DNA of 64,000 bases from Triglochin maritima (GCA_963682175.1 OY821771.1:40816201-40880200); one strand, 5' to 3'; counted from the stretch's first letter, positions 1 to 12,554 are shown. Numbers and translations: made by a program. The notes: generated by a model from the sequence alone, not told the origin.

Positions 1-865
1 GAACTACTATACCAACATACATTAAACGTAATCCGAACAGACACCCAACTTAATCCGAACAGACGGACTTCTTATTTCGAACAGACTCACAATGTATTCC
101 GAACTGACTCACAATGTATTCCGAACAGACCCAACACTTAATCCGAACAACCCCACCACATATTCCGAACAGCCCCACCACTTAATCCGAACAGACTCAC
201 AACATATTCCGAACAGACTCACAACGTATTCCGAACAGACCCACCACTTAATCCGAACAGACGCACCACCCACCCCTTAATGCGAACAGACTCACCATGT
301 ATTTCGAACAGACTCACAATGTATTCCGAACTGACTCACAATGTATTCCGAACAGACCCAACACTTAATCCGAACAACCCCACCACATATTCCGAACAGC
401 CCCACCACTTAATCCGAACAGACTCACAACATATTCCGAACAGACTCACAACGTATTCCGAACAGACCCACCACTTAATCCGAACAGACGCACCACCTCA
501 CCCGAACAGACGCACCACTTAATCCGAACAGACGCATCACTTAATCCGAACAGACGCACCACTTAATCCGAACAGACACCCAACTTAATCCGAACAGACT
601 CACCACTTAATCCGAACAAACGCACCACTTAATCCGAACAGACACCCAACTTAATCCGAACAGACGCACCACTTATTCCGAACAGACTCACCACTTAATC
701 CGAACAGACCCACCACTTAACCCCGACAGACCCACCACTTAACCCGAACAGACCCACCATTTAATCCGAACGGACCCACCACTTAATCCGAACAGACCCA
801 CCACTTAATCCGAACAGACTCACAACGTATTCCGAACAGACACACATCGTCTTCCGAAAAGAACA
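1..865. repeat. Tandem minisatellite, 22-bp unit with a higher-order duplication
   Basis: The stretch is built from a unit close to TTAATCCGAACAGACNCACCAC (22 bp, given here with an ambiguous base), in variants such as TATTCCGAACAGACTCACAA. The block around 101-280 recurs about 227 bp further on (around 328-500) with almost no change, so there is a higher-order repeat on top of the basic unit. The array begins before the left edge of the window and fades out near 865. The reading frames through it are only translated repeats and are not genes. It directly abuts the 3' side of a broken PMD-like gene. Confidence 0.93.
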
Positions 866-916
866 AAAACAAAAAAAGAGGAAGAGAGGAAGTGTGAAGC
901 AGGAACAAAAACTTAC

Positions 917-1552
917 GTGTAGTATGGCAACACAACCTTCGACGTTCCCCTGCCGCATTATGAAATTCCCTGCCTTTTTCCTCTCCTGCAGTTCTAAACT
1001 TGCTTTCTCGATGCCTCCAACCAGGGTTTTGTGAACTGCACTTGCCCATGCGTAGCTGCTTAGGCGTTTGATGTTCCTCAGAGGGTGCATGAATCATTCC
1101 TTCGGTCGCAGCGTTCCATCATAGAACAAAAAATTGTTGAAGATGAAAGAAATCAGGAGACGAACGTACTCCTCCGTCTCGCCCATGGTACTGTTTGCCA
1201 TGAGATGAACTAAAAGTTGGGTGTTGTCAAGGTTCACCCCGTCTCGCTTCTGGACGCGCAATGGTTCCATCACCACGGCCTTCCCATGCGTACGTAACCC
1301 CAAAATTAGGGCGATGTCTTCCGGTGTAAGGGGAACTACCCCTGATCCTATTCTCAGCCCCACCTCCTCTGTATCGTAGTGCTCGACGAACCAACCGACT
1401 ATTTCGTTGTCCGTCGTAATGTTAGGAAGGTTTAGGAAGTGACCGAATGGGGTGCTACGGAAAGCCTCCTTCTCCACCTTATTCATCCGGTCAAACTGCT
1501 TTCGGATGGCCTTCCAGGAGCATCGTGATTCCCGGAAGTAGTACGTGGTTCC
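917..1552 (-). pseudogene. Plant mobile domain / DUF1985-like gene fragment with an in-frame stop
   Basis: One exon is visible on the minus strand, from an acceptor at 1553-1554 to a donor (GTAAGT) whose GT is at 915-916. The protein reads SWKAIRKQFDRMNKVEKE, then FGHFL, then VPLTPEDIALILGLRTHG, then further on SSYAWASAVHKTLVGGIE and GNVEGCVAILHV. This order (FGHFL, the PLTPEDIALILGL core, the YAWA helix, EGC) is what I know from PMD/DUF1985-type transposon-borne plant proteins. A TGA at 1094-1096 interrupts the frame, yet the family-like sequence continues in the same frame directly after it, so I read it as a nonsense mutation. A further exon to the left is not visible because the intron runs into the satellite. 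An upstream exon around 1650-1940 is possible but I could not fix it. The function of this family is not established; a mobile-element origin is likely. Confidence 0.6.
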
Positions 1553-2029
1553 CTAAAACCAATAATTTAATAAACGAAAGTTCATAAAAAAAAATAACAA
1601 CCCACGGAAAGAAAAAATTAGAGACCCACCGGTTCTGGGACGTGTTCGATATCGACGGCCGGAGTTGAAGATTCCATTATCGTTTACAAGGTGCGCTTCA
1701 CAGGGAAAGAAAGTCGGGAATGCTTCACAGGTGCGCTTCCTACGTTCACAGGTAAGAAAGAAAGAAAGCGAGAGTCTCCCTTTTGTTCTGGATATGTTAT
1801 CTTCCTCGGTATCCGAACCGTCGTTCGTAGGGTGTATGCCGCTGTCTAATCTGGAAACGAACTGTCCTTCTTCGAAAACCGTCAAAAAAAAATTCAAAAC
1901 AATTTGAGGCGCGTTCGGAAAGAAAGCGTGACATGGCAATCCGAGTAGACGCTGACTCAGCCACTTTTTGAAGCCACGTAGGGTGCGTCCGTGACGCCCG
2001 CGTCCGTGTATAAGGACTCAAAAAATACC

Positions 2030-2890
2030 CCTCAACTATGTGATGATAATTTGTTTGGTCATTCCGTATATATCGTTCTTCTTCGCATTGTCTTTATTGA
2101 GTACTCATTATCTTAACTTTTTAGCAAAGTAAAATTCGAAATTGTTATAGATTTTGATATGATTTGTATCGATTTGACGTCAAATTTATATTACATTAGA
2201 TACCAATTGAAACCAAAGCTATTCCAATATTGAATTTCATTTTCCTGAAAAACTAAAATTAGAGTATTCATGAAAAACAAAGCAAAAACATCGAGAAATA
2301 ACAATGTAGATGGGAAAGCCTAATAATTTATCAACAAAGAGAAAAGGCAAAGTATCATAGCTTAAAAGATAGGTGTGACGTGACATTTTAAAATTCAAAG
2401 AAAACCCCAATTAACCCTTATATCAACTATATGTTACAGAATTTAGGTGATACTGCTTATAGCGTGGAATATCTCCATGTTGCAGCTTCAATTATACTCA
2501 AACCTATAAAACAGAAGTTAAGAAATTACAAGTAAAATTTCCAACCGGCTAAGGTGACCTTCCCCCCAATAGAAGCTCAATACAAAACTATAACACGATT
2601 AGTTGGAGATAGGTGAGGCTCTGATTTCAAACGATAACCGACTTTTTGGGGGTATCCGAAACCATCGTGACCGCTAAGGTACTACAAAAGATTAGCAAAT
2701 CTCAAATGCACGCCGGCAAACCAAAACTCATACTGCATTGAATACAGACTAGATGTATGTTTTTGATAGTTAAAAAGACCCACTCTTGAGAGCGATAAAC
2801 AAATAGCAATAAATTAAATAGATTGGTGACAAACATGACAGTGCAAAATCCGTACTGCTGTGCTGGGTTTTCTCCTCAGATCTTGTCCCG
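2030..2890. other. Gene-free flank 3' of the helicase gene
   Basis: AT-rich sequence between the PMD-like remnant and the stop codon of the helicase. It should contain the helicase 3' UTR and polyadenylation region, since that gene is transcribed leftward. I see no coding signal, clear repeat or RNA gene in it. Confidence 0.6.
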
Positions 2891-2891
2891 A

Positions 2892-5800
2892 CTAATACCT
2901 CATAAACTGCCTTAAATTTCCACCCCTACTTCCATAAGGATTGTTCTCACTGAATCCATGGCGACCACCACCTTCAGTCTTATGCTTTTTCCTGAATTTT
3001 GATGCACTGCTGTCTAAATTCAGATTGACCTTCGGCGGCATGCTGAAGCCAAACGACTTAGAAACAGCCTGTTCAGAAGGGGGGGAAAGTAGAATCCAAG
3101 CAGCACAAATTTGAAAGTAATGAGCCACAATCATAAGCCTACAACTGTAGCGTCCAACAGAACAACATTTTGGCTATTGCCGTGAAATAAGATGGTTTGA
3201 TTAGAGTTGAGTTGGACTTTTGTTAGTGATTATAATTTTTAAAAGATAGGACCACAACTCCATCGTTATAATGCAAGTGTGCAAGTGAAGTTGGAGTAAG
3301 AAAAAGAAGTAAAAAGCTTATGAAATGAAGGAAAATAACAAGGAGAAGGTCACCACCTTAACATCAAGCTGATGCACATTGAAAATATCTTTCGCGGAAT
3401 GAGACGCATATGCCAACATATAAGACCTATAAGCATCTTTTGCAGCCTTGTTCAAATGATAGTTATTTTCTACCAACTCCTCCTGCGAAAGCAGTGGATT
3501 TCAATCATAACTAGATATTCAAAATAATACTTGCAATTGAACCATCGTTAAAATGTTAATTACCAAACGAGATTGCACATTGTAGAGCCTGCTCTCCTTA
3601 AATTCTACTTGCTCCACTGGCACTTTTGCAGCCTGTAAGTAAGTGAAAATAAGCATTCAATGCTCTCGGCTAATGTGATTATAAACCATAAATTGAGGTT
3701 AAATACCTTCAAATGTTTCAGGAATTGCAACTCTTCATGTGTCAGAAAGAGCAAGGCCTCTCCCCTACTCCCTTCGCCACGAGCAGTTCGGCCAACTCTA
3801 TGAATGTAATCCTGAAGAATGTACAATGATTAAGAATTACTTGTAAACTGGGTATAGAAAATGTTAGTAAGTATAGGTCAGCACCTTTGGATCATCTGGT
3901 GGATCATACTGCACAATGTAATCCTAAAAAGAAACACAAGTAAGAGAACACATACAACGAAAACTAGAGCGAAATTAACTTGCAAAATACATCTTAACAA
4001 ACCACAGAAGGAATATCAAGTCCACGAGCAGCGACATCTGTACATAGCAAGATGCCAGATTCTGCCTTGCAGAAATCAAAAAAGGTTGATGTTCTTTTCT
4101 GTTGCTTTTGCTTTCCATGAATATCCGAGCATTTTATGTTAATGTAATTGAGTAGCTCGGAGTGGTATTTGACAGAGTTGCAAGAGGAGAAGAAAACCAT
4201 AATTTTCTTCTTAGCATCAGCCTTTGATTGCCTCTTCAAAAATGAATATAGAACTATGAATCTCTTGGCACTTGGAACAACACAGAAACCCTGTTTCAGA
4301 CCTTCATTGGTGGCCTGGAATTTGACCATCATCTGTTAGCATTTTGTTTTTAAATCTTGACACAGATTCAATAATCGGAAAGTACCTTTTGCCTCCCATC
4401 ATCAACTCCAATGTAAGCCGCATCTTGCTTACATGACACACGTGCAAGATCTGTCACCTGTGCGTTGCATGGGCCCTTTAGACATCAGTATGTAGTCAAA
4501 CACAACAATTCTATAAAAATCCAAGTCTGTAAAACATACAAACCTTCTTTGTCTGCGTCGCAGAAAATAGGGCCGTTTGTCTCTCCTACAATTACAGAAT
4601 AAACAAGATGTGGGTGAGGAAAACAGAATCAAAGCACATTCTTAATATCTTTCTAGTTAAAGTAAGAATTTGTGAATGAAATAGTGGTCAGAGGAATCCA
4701 AATTGGATTGATACTTACATTTGAAAGGTTATGTAAGTTGGTCAAAAAAAATTAACGGTTTTCACTTTTCAGAGTACCACATTTTTTTGAACTTTTTCAG
4801 GGAGACATAAGAGATAGAAGCAAACCTTGGGTAAAATTTTTATAATCTGTCTCATCTCATCCTCAAAGTTGTCCTCTAATATTCTATCAGCTTCGTCAAT
4901 AACAAGACACTGGCAGAAACAATTACATATAACATCAGTACAGCATTCAGAACCATGCAACTAAAATAGAGTTTTTGAGTTTCGAGTGAACAATGTGACA
5001 GACAAAACCAATCACCTATAGATTCACATTGAAAAAATAAATCCAACCATCAAACAGTTGAACCATCGCCCCTTTAAAACCAAATATCTCTGCTTCACTT
5101 TTAATCAGAAACAACATTTTTGAATGAATTCAGTTCACCAATTTCCTGTGCTTAGCAGATGTCAATGAACATGGTAATGATTCCACCAGGCTGTCGTTGA
5201 TGATAACCTCAAGCACTAGGCTACTGCAACTACGTGTTTCTAGTTACATCGTAACGTTGCTCGCTTTCCGTCTTTATACAGAATTTACCTTCACTAAAGA
5301 ATTACTGTTGTTGATAATGGAAGTAAGGCTGGTGGCTACTAAGTATGCTATGGTTACCATGCAGGAACCTAGCTGTTACTCTCTCTGCAATTCCTCCTTG
5401 GTCATTTACCAATCTAATTGGCAGATAAAGAGTCTGAAAAGTATAAACTACATAATTATTTCTTCATCTCTGAATAAAGCTGGTTAAGAATCACGGAGTC
5501 AGATTTCTCGGTCAGATTCAGCATTTTCCAGATCCATGTCATGCATATAAGCATAAGTTCATAATGTATACATTCATGATTACTTGCTCAGTACCTCGTA
5601 GATTTAATGTATCAATTGGTATAAAAAGGATATCCAACTTTGTTATTCTTAGGTTTCCGAACCACCAAGGTGTCCACTATAAAGAATCAAAATTTTATCT
5701 GGAACCATAACAAGAATTATTCAAATGAATCTATTAATATATACTCAGAGCCCATTACGGCCCCTGTTCATGCATAACTCTGAGAGGTAGTTAAAGTTCG

Positions 5801-8301
5801 AACCAAGGTTTTCAGAACCGAACCGGACATCGAACCGGCAACGTCAAAGGTTCAAAAGTTCGATCGGGGTCGGACCGGAATCGAACCGGTTGAACCGGTG
5901 ACGTCAGCATGACGTCATAAATATATATTATAGATATAATAATTACATTTAATTATTTATTAAGTAAAAAATATTATAAATATTCAAAAAAACAAAAAAA
6001 CAGATTTCTCTCTGAACCGGTGGTTGAACCGCCGGTTCAACCCGGTTCAGCCCAAAAACGGGTTTGGGAGGTGAACCAGGCCGGACAGGCCTCCGGTTCA
6101 CGGTTCACCCGGTTGAACCGGCCGGTCCGGTTTTAAGAACACTGGTTCAAACACATTAAGTGTTGGAAGAATAGCTGGAAAAACGATCTGCAATTTGTGA
6201 TGGTGATGATGTACGGAAAAAGAAAGGACTGTACCTTCAAGTTTTTATATATGAAACCATTGGTTGATTTGAGATGATCCAAAAGTCTACCAGGTGTGGC
6301 TACCACTAGATTAACCCCCTTAGCGAGACGTTCAGCTTCTGTGCGTCTTGCAGCACCACCAATAAGAAGTCCATGTGTTTGTGTGTGGCTTTTTAACAGT
6401 TCTTCTGCTACTGCATGTGTCTGGAAAAAAAGATACAAAATTTCATTACTACACTGAATTGAAATTCCAAAAAAAAGTGACATACCTGAATGGCAAGTTC
6501 TCTTGTTGGACAAATGACAATTACACCTGCCCCGTTCCGAGGCATGAAATGAATGTGATGTAAGAGTTCGACAGCAGGTATTAAGAAAGCAAGGGTTTTT
6601 CCGGAACCAGTCCTTGCAGCTCCAAGAACATCTTTCCCCATTAACATGGGCGGAATTGCTTCATCTTGAATCTGATTACAGAAGTTTGGGATTAAATACA
6701 AGCACTGAAATAATATCAACATCAACATAACCCCAATGCCTCAGAAGAGGCTCCTGCCTAAGCGAGGTAAGGGGAGGTCGGATGTACGCAACCCTACCAC
6801 TGTAAAACAGTGAGGTTGTTTCCAATTGACCCAAATGATGCAAATGCAACTGACCATCTGCGATTCCACAATAAAAGAAATGCAGATCGTTTAAATAGCC
6901 CTTTGATATAGTCCATGATGCTCCAAAATATTTTAATTTAGGGGCATAGAGGATGACATAATTGTTATTGAGCATCTACTAACGATGCACAGAACAAAAT
7001 ATTAAAATTAATATCCAGTTCAATATGACAAGCCAATAATGGAAGAAGATTCTAATTAATTGTACTCTTTTTATCATTCAATTTTTTTGTGCTTCTAACT
7101 AAACCTGAAGGGCAGAAAACTCGCAATTTACAATATAATACAATCCTACAATGATCTGGTTTTTCTTTATATAAATTAACATTCCTAGGCATTTAAAAGG
7201 TTGATAGAATAAGACTATAAAAGTATAGCAAGAACTTGAGGAGCAATGCGGCAACTTCTGCACTCTTTGATACCCTCCGAAATAATCATTTCTTTTCCTT
7301 ACTAATTATTATTACACCCGTCAAAAACAATCGTCACAATGACACGACATGATAATTTTGAGTAGGCTCTTATTGTGTTTAATGTACATATCACAAACAT
7401 GAAGTTAACAAGGTGTGTTATAGTGTCGTCTTCATGTTCAAAGTGTCAGACACAATAACAATTGTGGAGAAACATTTCTCAGCTTCCATTGTCATACTGC
7501 AATGGTAGGTCTTATGAAATTGAGAACTGTGTCTCCACAAGACTTGATCAGTGACAAACTGAGAATTAAACAAAACAGAAACACAAAAAACAGTGAAAAA
7601 GAAGTTTCGGAGTGGAGCATCAATAACCAATCCGTACTACTCACTGTACAAGTCCTGTTGTTGTGATCTTAGTTATGACAATCAATTTCTACACACAGAT
7701 GACAGTAGCAAACATGCTCTTCACTTTTCACACGAAATAACACGTATAGCTTATCGAACAACTAAAGAATTGTTTCTGGTTGAGAACCGATGTTGATGAC
7801 AATTCACACATCCTTAACAATAACACGCCATATTCCACACGATTTCTCAAGTTTGAACACGCAAACGTCCTACCCGACTGCCGAGTTCTAAGATAGATAA
7901 CAAAGCTCTCAACTTTAGAACACACGTCGGAGATGAGAAATTTGAATTACCTTCGTCATGTACTGGAATCCCATCCGTTGAATGGCATCCATGGTCTGCT
8001 TGGAGATGTCGAGCTGCGAGAAAGGCGACGCCGTCATGATCCCCGACCCACTCCTCTTCCTCTTCCTCTTCTTCTCCGCCTCTTCGCCTCCTTCCGCCGC
8101 ATCTCCGCTGGCGTCGCCGTTCGCTTCGGGTCCTTCCAATGCCTCAACTGCTTCTTCTTCTTCTTCTTCTTCTTCTTCTTCTTCCTGTTGTTGTGGTTGT
8201 TCTTCGTTTTGCTCCTCGGAGGTGGGGGTGGGAGGGGGGTTTGGGTTGGAGTGCTTCTTCCTCTTCCGGTTGCGCTTCTTCTCGGATTCGACGGCTGCCA
8301 T
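2892..8301 (-). CDS. RH27: DEAD-box ATP-dependent RNA helicase, DDX18/Has1 type (RH27/RH51-like)
   Basis: Twelve exons: 7951-8301, 6486-6671, 6235-6420, 4826-4909, 4544-4585, 4386-4457, 4003-4314, 3885-3923, 3707-3811, 3564-3632, 3357-3482 and 2892-3068, giving 582 residues. The N-terminus is basic with an 11-Glu run (residues 40-50). Then follow a Q-motif-like region, motif [10 protein letters not shown] (about 135-143), PTRELA (172-177), DEAD (246-249), SAT (277-279), an ARGLD motif and HRVGRTAR (428-435). The C-terminal part [13 protein letters not shown] is typical of the DDX18/Has1 branch. Family members are nucleolar and help process pre-rRNA for the large ribosomal subunit. The length fits plant RH51/RH27. 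The start is the only ATG of the long first exon that precedes the basic tail. Every intron is phase 0. RH27 versus RH51 cannot be separated here. A hAT-type MITE sits in the intron between exons 3 and 4. Confidence 0.95.
5796..6152. mobile_element. hAT-type MITE with 8-bp target duplication, in a helicase intron
   Basis: The element spans 5804-6144 (341 bp). Its ends are CAAGGTTTTCAGAACCG on the left and, read inward from the right, CAGTGTTCTTAAAACCG: imperfect terminal inverted repeats beginning CA(A/G). It is flanked by GTTCGAAC (5796-5803) and GTTCAAAC (6145-6152), an 8-bp duplication with one mismatch. The interior is made of GAACCGG/CCGGTTC motifs in both directions around an AT-rich centre and has no coding capacity. 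An 8-bp duplication plus CAGNG-like termini is the hAT signature. It lies about 90 bp from exon 3 of the helicase. Confidence 0.75.
8152..8184 (-). repeat. Coding trinucleotide run (CTT/GAA) encoding poly-Glu
   Basis: A (CTT)n run on the plus strand encodes an uninterrupted 11-Glu stretch in the acidic N-terminal part of the helicase. Such runs vary in length between individuals. Confidence 0.85.
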
Positions 8302-8461
8302 GGTGGTGGTGGGGGCGGCGGGGTTAGGGTTTGGGGTGGAGAAGAGGGGTTTTGGAGATGAAGATGGAATTAAAACAGAAATTAGGGTTTTGAGTTTTTT
8401 TCTTCCAATACCGAGATTGTTTGTGGACCATTTTGGGTTTACTTGCAGGCTAATGGGGTAG

Positions 8462-9899
8462 TCCGAATTTTGAACCCATCAACCCAAGTCTGTAGCGACT
8501 TAAATTAACATCCATTTCTAACCCGAACTCCGACTCTTGTTTTACAACACTATATTAGTATAAATGTCAAAATTCATTAAATTTAAATGTTATTTTATGT
8601 AACATCAAGTGATGTCAAATTTATACTTAATTTTATACTTGGCGTTTTTTTTCTTGTCGAATCTAACGACTTTCAATGTTTTTGATTTTCAATCATGCCT
8701 ACTTATATTGAGATATAATACAAGATTTAAAATTTTGATTTTTCATTTTGGTGTTCAAATTTTAGTTATCAACGAGAGTAGATTGATGTCAATATATTAT
8801 AAGGGTTGACTGTCAACTTTAGTTCGACTCGAAAACACTATACTCTAATTTAACTTGAAAATGATAATCTTGATAAAAAAACAAAAAAAATCTTCAAACT
8901 TGGTTCGTTAAAACGAGTCACTTCAACTCGATTTTTTTTGATACTCGACTTGATAGCTCGATCGAATTTTTTATGCTCCGTTTATAATAAAAAAATTATA
9001 TTTGATAATAACATAAGATAATACTTATGACTCTAATTACATTTCACTCGACTCGGTTCGTTTACACCTTTATTCTAAGGGTAGTGGATTCATCGTCTAT
9101 ATATAATATGTAATTTATTGGGCTGCAGTTTTACGAATAATGTTTTTTTAAGTTTATTTTTTTGGGTAAATGCTTATATCAAAGACTGGAGTCACTGGAC
9201 TAACCACAAAGTTGCTTCTTAAGTGGATCGTGGGGCAGGTTGCATGCAAATCGGTGAATGTTCAAAATTAACCATCATCCAAAAATATTCACAACACCAT
9301 ATTAATTGACACATCCACTTACGCATCCTGAAATCCATCCACCTGAAAATGCCAATCTCAATATTATCCTCTATGGACTATGGTGTACTTGGATTGCAAT
9401 GGGGGACAGGGGAAATAAAAGAAATAAAAGGAAAAGAAAGAGAGAAAACCTTGTTTATCTTCCTTTTGTTCTTTTCTTTGAACATCCACAGGTATCATTC
9501 TTTCCAAGGATTCCGAAGGTCGAAAATAATGGCTTTTCTAAATCTTCATTAGATCTTTTGGTATCGTAGCAAAACGGATACTATTTTTTTCAAGAAAAAA
9601 TATAGTCTATAAAGTCCAGCTGAAGATGGGAAATATACAAAATTTGAAACGAATCTATCATTACATTACATTACATTACAATTCTGTTGCACGAACCATA
9701 ATAAGTTCCTCAGATGATTTCAGTCCTTCTCTACTGTAGGGAACCCTAACAAACTCATTTGTTTCATACAATGGTGTCTTTAAAGAATAGACATGTAAGT
9801 GTAACTATCCAAATACTTACTTTAATCCTAACAAGCTGGTCTCATTTTTGCTGAGAACAACCTACACTCTCACATAGAAAAAATGATAGAAGCCTCAAA
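8462..9899. other. Intergenic: helicase promoter side and receptor-kinase 3' side
   Basis: No gene can be supported here. The part nearest 8302-8460 should hold the helicase 5' UTR and core promoter. At about 8820-9072 there is AT-rich sequence with CTCGACTCG-type motifs ending in GTTTACACCTTTA. That is the shape of a decayed hAT-type MITE end (compare TAGGGGTGTGAACGA at 54418), but no second end or target duplication was found. Four TTACA units lie at about 9658-9680. Short open frames around 9306-9569 look like chance. Confidence 0.5.
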
Positions 9900-12350
9900 T
9901 CACCTACCACGTACCATAGAATCTGCACTAGGATTCTCCGACAAGGGATCCCAGTCTAGAGCAGCTGAATGAACGGCTGAGATTGTCACGAAAACCTCCA
10001 CCATCGTTGGACGGAGGTTCAGGTCCCGTTCAACGCAGCGTTTGGCCAATTGGGCGATGGTGAATGCAGAATCAATTGGGTAATTGTCCCCGAGGCGAGT
10101 ATCAACAAAGCTCTTCAGCTTCACTCTCACATCCTCCCCTTCAAGGAGTGAATCTACAACTCCTGAAAGCAAGACCTCTCCCTTCTTCCCGTCCTCGGAG
10201 AGTACTGCCTCTTTTCCTGATAGTAGTTCGAGTAGGATCACGCCAAACGCGAATACATCAAGTTTGGGGGTTATGAGACCATGCTCAAGGTACTCAGGCG
10301 ACATATAGCCCTGACAAATCAAGCAGGTAATCAGTAATCTTAGCATTCAAATAGTGATCTTAAATTTACAAGAACTTATGAGGTTCGAAAATCGGACAAG
10401 CTGCAAACTAAATTGCCATACTGATATATTATCACATAACATAAAGATGTAAAATTAAGGATTGTGAAGTTCATAAGCATGATAAAATCAAGCAATGCTT
10501 TTCAACAATACCTAGAAATGTTGAACTCAATATCCAGAAAATGAAAATAAACAGGACGTGCAATTAAATTAGTTAACTTATTTACATCGATTGCAATCCA
10601 TTATCTTAGTTAAATCAGGCCTACTGATGAAAAATATTATTTTGGTAAGTAATTTTCATTTCCCTGTCAAACCTAACATTAAACTGCTTAGACGCTATTC
10701 AAAATGGATTCACTCCTATCCTAACCAAACAACCCCTACAAGTTCAATATAAAATTTATCACCTAAATCTTAACAAACTGGCAACTGCACCTAATTTAGT
10801 TAAAATTATGAGTTCCTAATTAACAAGACACTGAAAGTAAAATATGCACATGAAATTTTGTGTCATCGAATCATATCTGATCAATCTGTGTCCTTCCTTA
10901 CCTGTGTCCCAATGACATGCCTTGTCTGCTGCAAAACCCTGCTATCATCCATCACCGACCTCGCCAGCCCGAAATCCGTCAACTTCGGCCTAAACTCCCC
11001 ATCAAGCAAAACATTACTACTCTTCAAATCCTTGTGAACACAAGCTGGCGTTATATAATTGTGTAGATAATTAAGCCCATCAGCCACACCATAAGCAATC
11101 TGAATTCGTCTCTTCCAACCCAACTCCTCCCCAGCCATCGCGAGGCAATCCGAAAGAGAACCCTTTTCGACAAACTCGTACACAAGGTATGTATCCCCAC
11201 CATGGACGCAGAAACCCGAAAGACGAACAAGATTCATGTGGTTGATCTGGTTGAGGATCTTGATCTCATTAGACACATCTCCTTTCGTCCTCTTCACGGC
11301 CGCCTTGTCCCCATTTATGGTGGCACGGTAAACCGACCCCTTTATGAGGCACGCCTCTGAGAAGAACCCGGTTGCCTTATTCAAGTCCTCAAACTTATAA
11401 ACCCCCAAAGTCCCAACCAAATCCCGCACCTCATCAGACAAAACGGAAGACTCCACCGCAGGCTTGCTTGTCAATTCCGCAAATGGAGCCGAACCGGAAT
11501 CCTTCGAAACAGGCAACGAACGCTGCCGCCTCCGCCTAACGAAAAACCAAATAAGCAACGAAAACCCAACCAAGGCAACAAAACCAACCACCACAACAAC
11601 AGCAACAACAACACTAGTAGAATTCCTCCGGCCGGATTCCATCTCAGGAGACGAGTTAGGAGGAACCGACGGAACAGCCGGGGTCTCCTTAACATCCGGG
11701 GTGTCCTTAACCGGAACAAGTAACGTCGAAAACGGGAAAATCGTGGCCCCAACCTCCAACGAATTGGCCTCCCAAACCGCACTCTCCTCAGTCCCGAACC
11801 GGGCGGCGATACTGGGAACGTCATCACCCCAGGTAACAACATAACTAACCAAAAACCTAAATCCCTTCTCCACCTGCTTCTCACTAGGGCAAGCGCACCT
11901 AAGCGGAACCTCGAGCTTATCCCCGACCTTCAGACTCCTCTCCGAGTGGGACGGATTGCGCGACATCATCGCCTGGCAAGTGGAGAGCCCCTGGAAGGTG
12001 TTGTTGGCGATGGTGAAGTAGGTCTCGCTGGGGGAGGTGATGGTGTAGGTGGAAGGGTGGAGAAAGAGGGAGTGGCGGCAGGAGCAGGGGACGGGGACGA
12101 GGGGGAGGCGGTTGAGGGAGGATGGGGAGGCGTTGAGGAGGAAGGCGATGGAGACGGGGGTTTGGTGGGGTGGGTGGGAGCGGAAGGTGAGGTAGGAGGT
12201 GCAAGGGGAGGAGGAAGAAGGGCAGGTGTAGCCCAGAGTGGAGGAGGCGTTGGGGACGGAGCAGTTGAGCATGTCGTTCTTGGTGTAGAGTTGTTGGGAA
12301 AGGGTGAGGGGGAGGTGGAGGAGGAGGAGGAGGAGGAGGAGGAGGGACAT
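9900..12350 (-). CDS. LYK4: LysM-domain receptor-like kinase, LYK4/LYK5 type
   Basis: Two exons, 10902-12350 and 9900-10310, give 619 residues. A poly-Leu signal peptide (1-18) is followed by an ectodomain with the paired CxC motifs CSC (89-91) and CAC (152-154) that separate three LysM units. A Val-rich membrane segment follows at about 246-271 with RRRRQR after it, then a kinase-like domain (about 318-600). The ATP-site Lys is K353; HKD replaces HRD (439-441); DFG is intact (459-461); SPE stands where APE is usual. The glycine loop is reduced to IKGSVYRA. Arabidopsis LYK4 and LYK5 bind or assist in binding chitin and signal with CERK1, and their kinases are weak or inactive; the same is inferred here. 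The phase-0 intron splits GTQ from GYMSPEY in the activation segment. Which of LYK4 and LYK5 is the orthologue is not settled. Confidence 0.92.
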
Positions 12351-12554
12351 GGTCGTGATGGTGGTGGTGGATGTGGGAATTGTTTTGGGTTTGTTTGGTG
12401 TTTCTTGATGATGATTATGTTATTAAGGGGGGTTTGTTCCACGCCACTAACCCCCTAATAATGTTTTGGGGAGAGTTTGGTCCGTGATTTGTTTGTTTGT
12501 TTTGACTGGGTGTGTCTGACGTGACGATGTCAGACTCGGAGAAAGTGCGGGGCT

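Noticed and set aside
92..522. Two similar open frames of 62 and 80 codons at the left edge
   Set aside because: They are translations of the 22-bp tandem repeat and repeat each other because of the 227-bp higher-order duplication.
1..865. CRISPR-like array
   Set aside because: Units are head-to-tail 22-bp copies with no unique spacers, and this is plant nuclear DNA.
7933..8461. Plus-strand frames of 142 and 159 codons opposite the first helicase exon
   Set aside because: Antisense of the acidic and basic N-terminal coding region; runs of Ser, Leu and Phe come from the GAA repeat.
11464..12458. Long open frames on both strands over the receptor-kinase exon (for example 11946-12458 plus strand)
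   Set aside because: Shadows of a GC-rich, Leu/Ser/Pro-rich coding exon; none has a recognisable domain.
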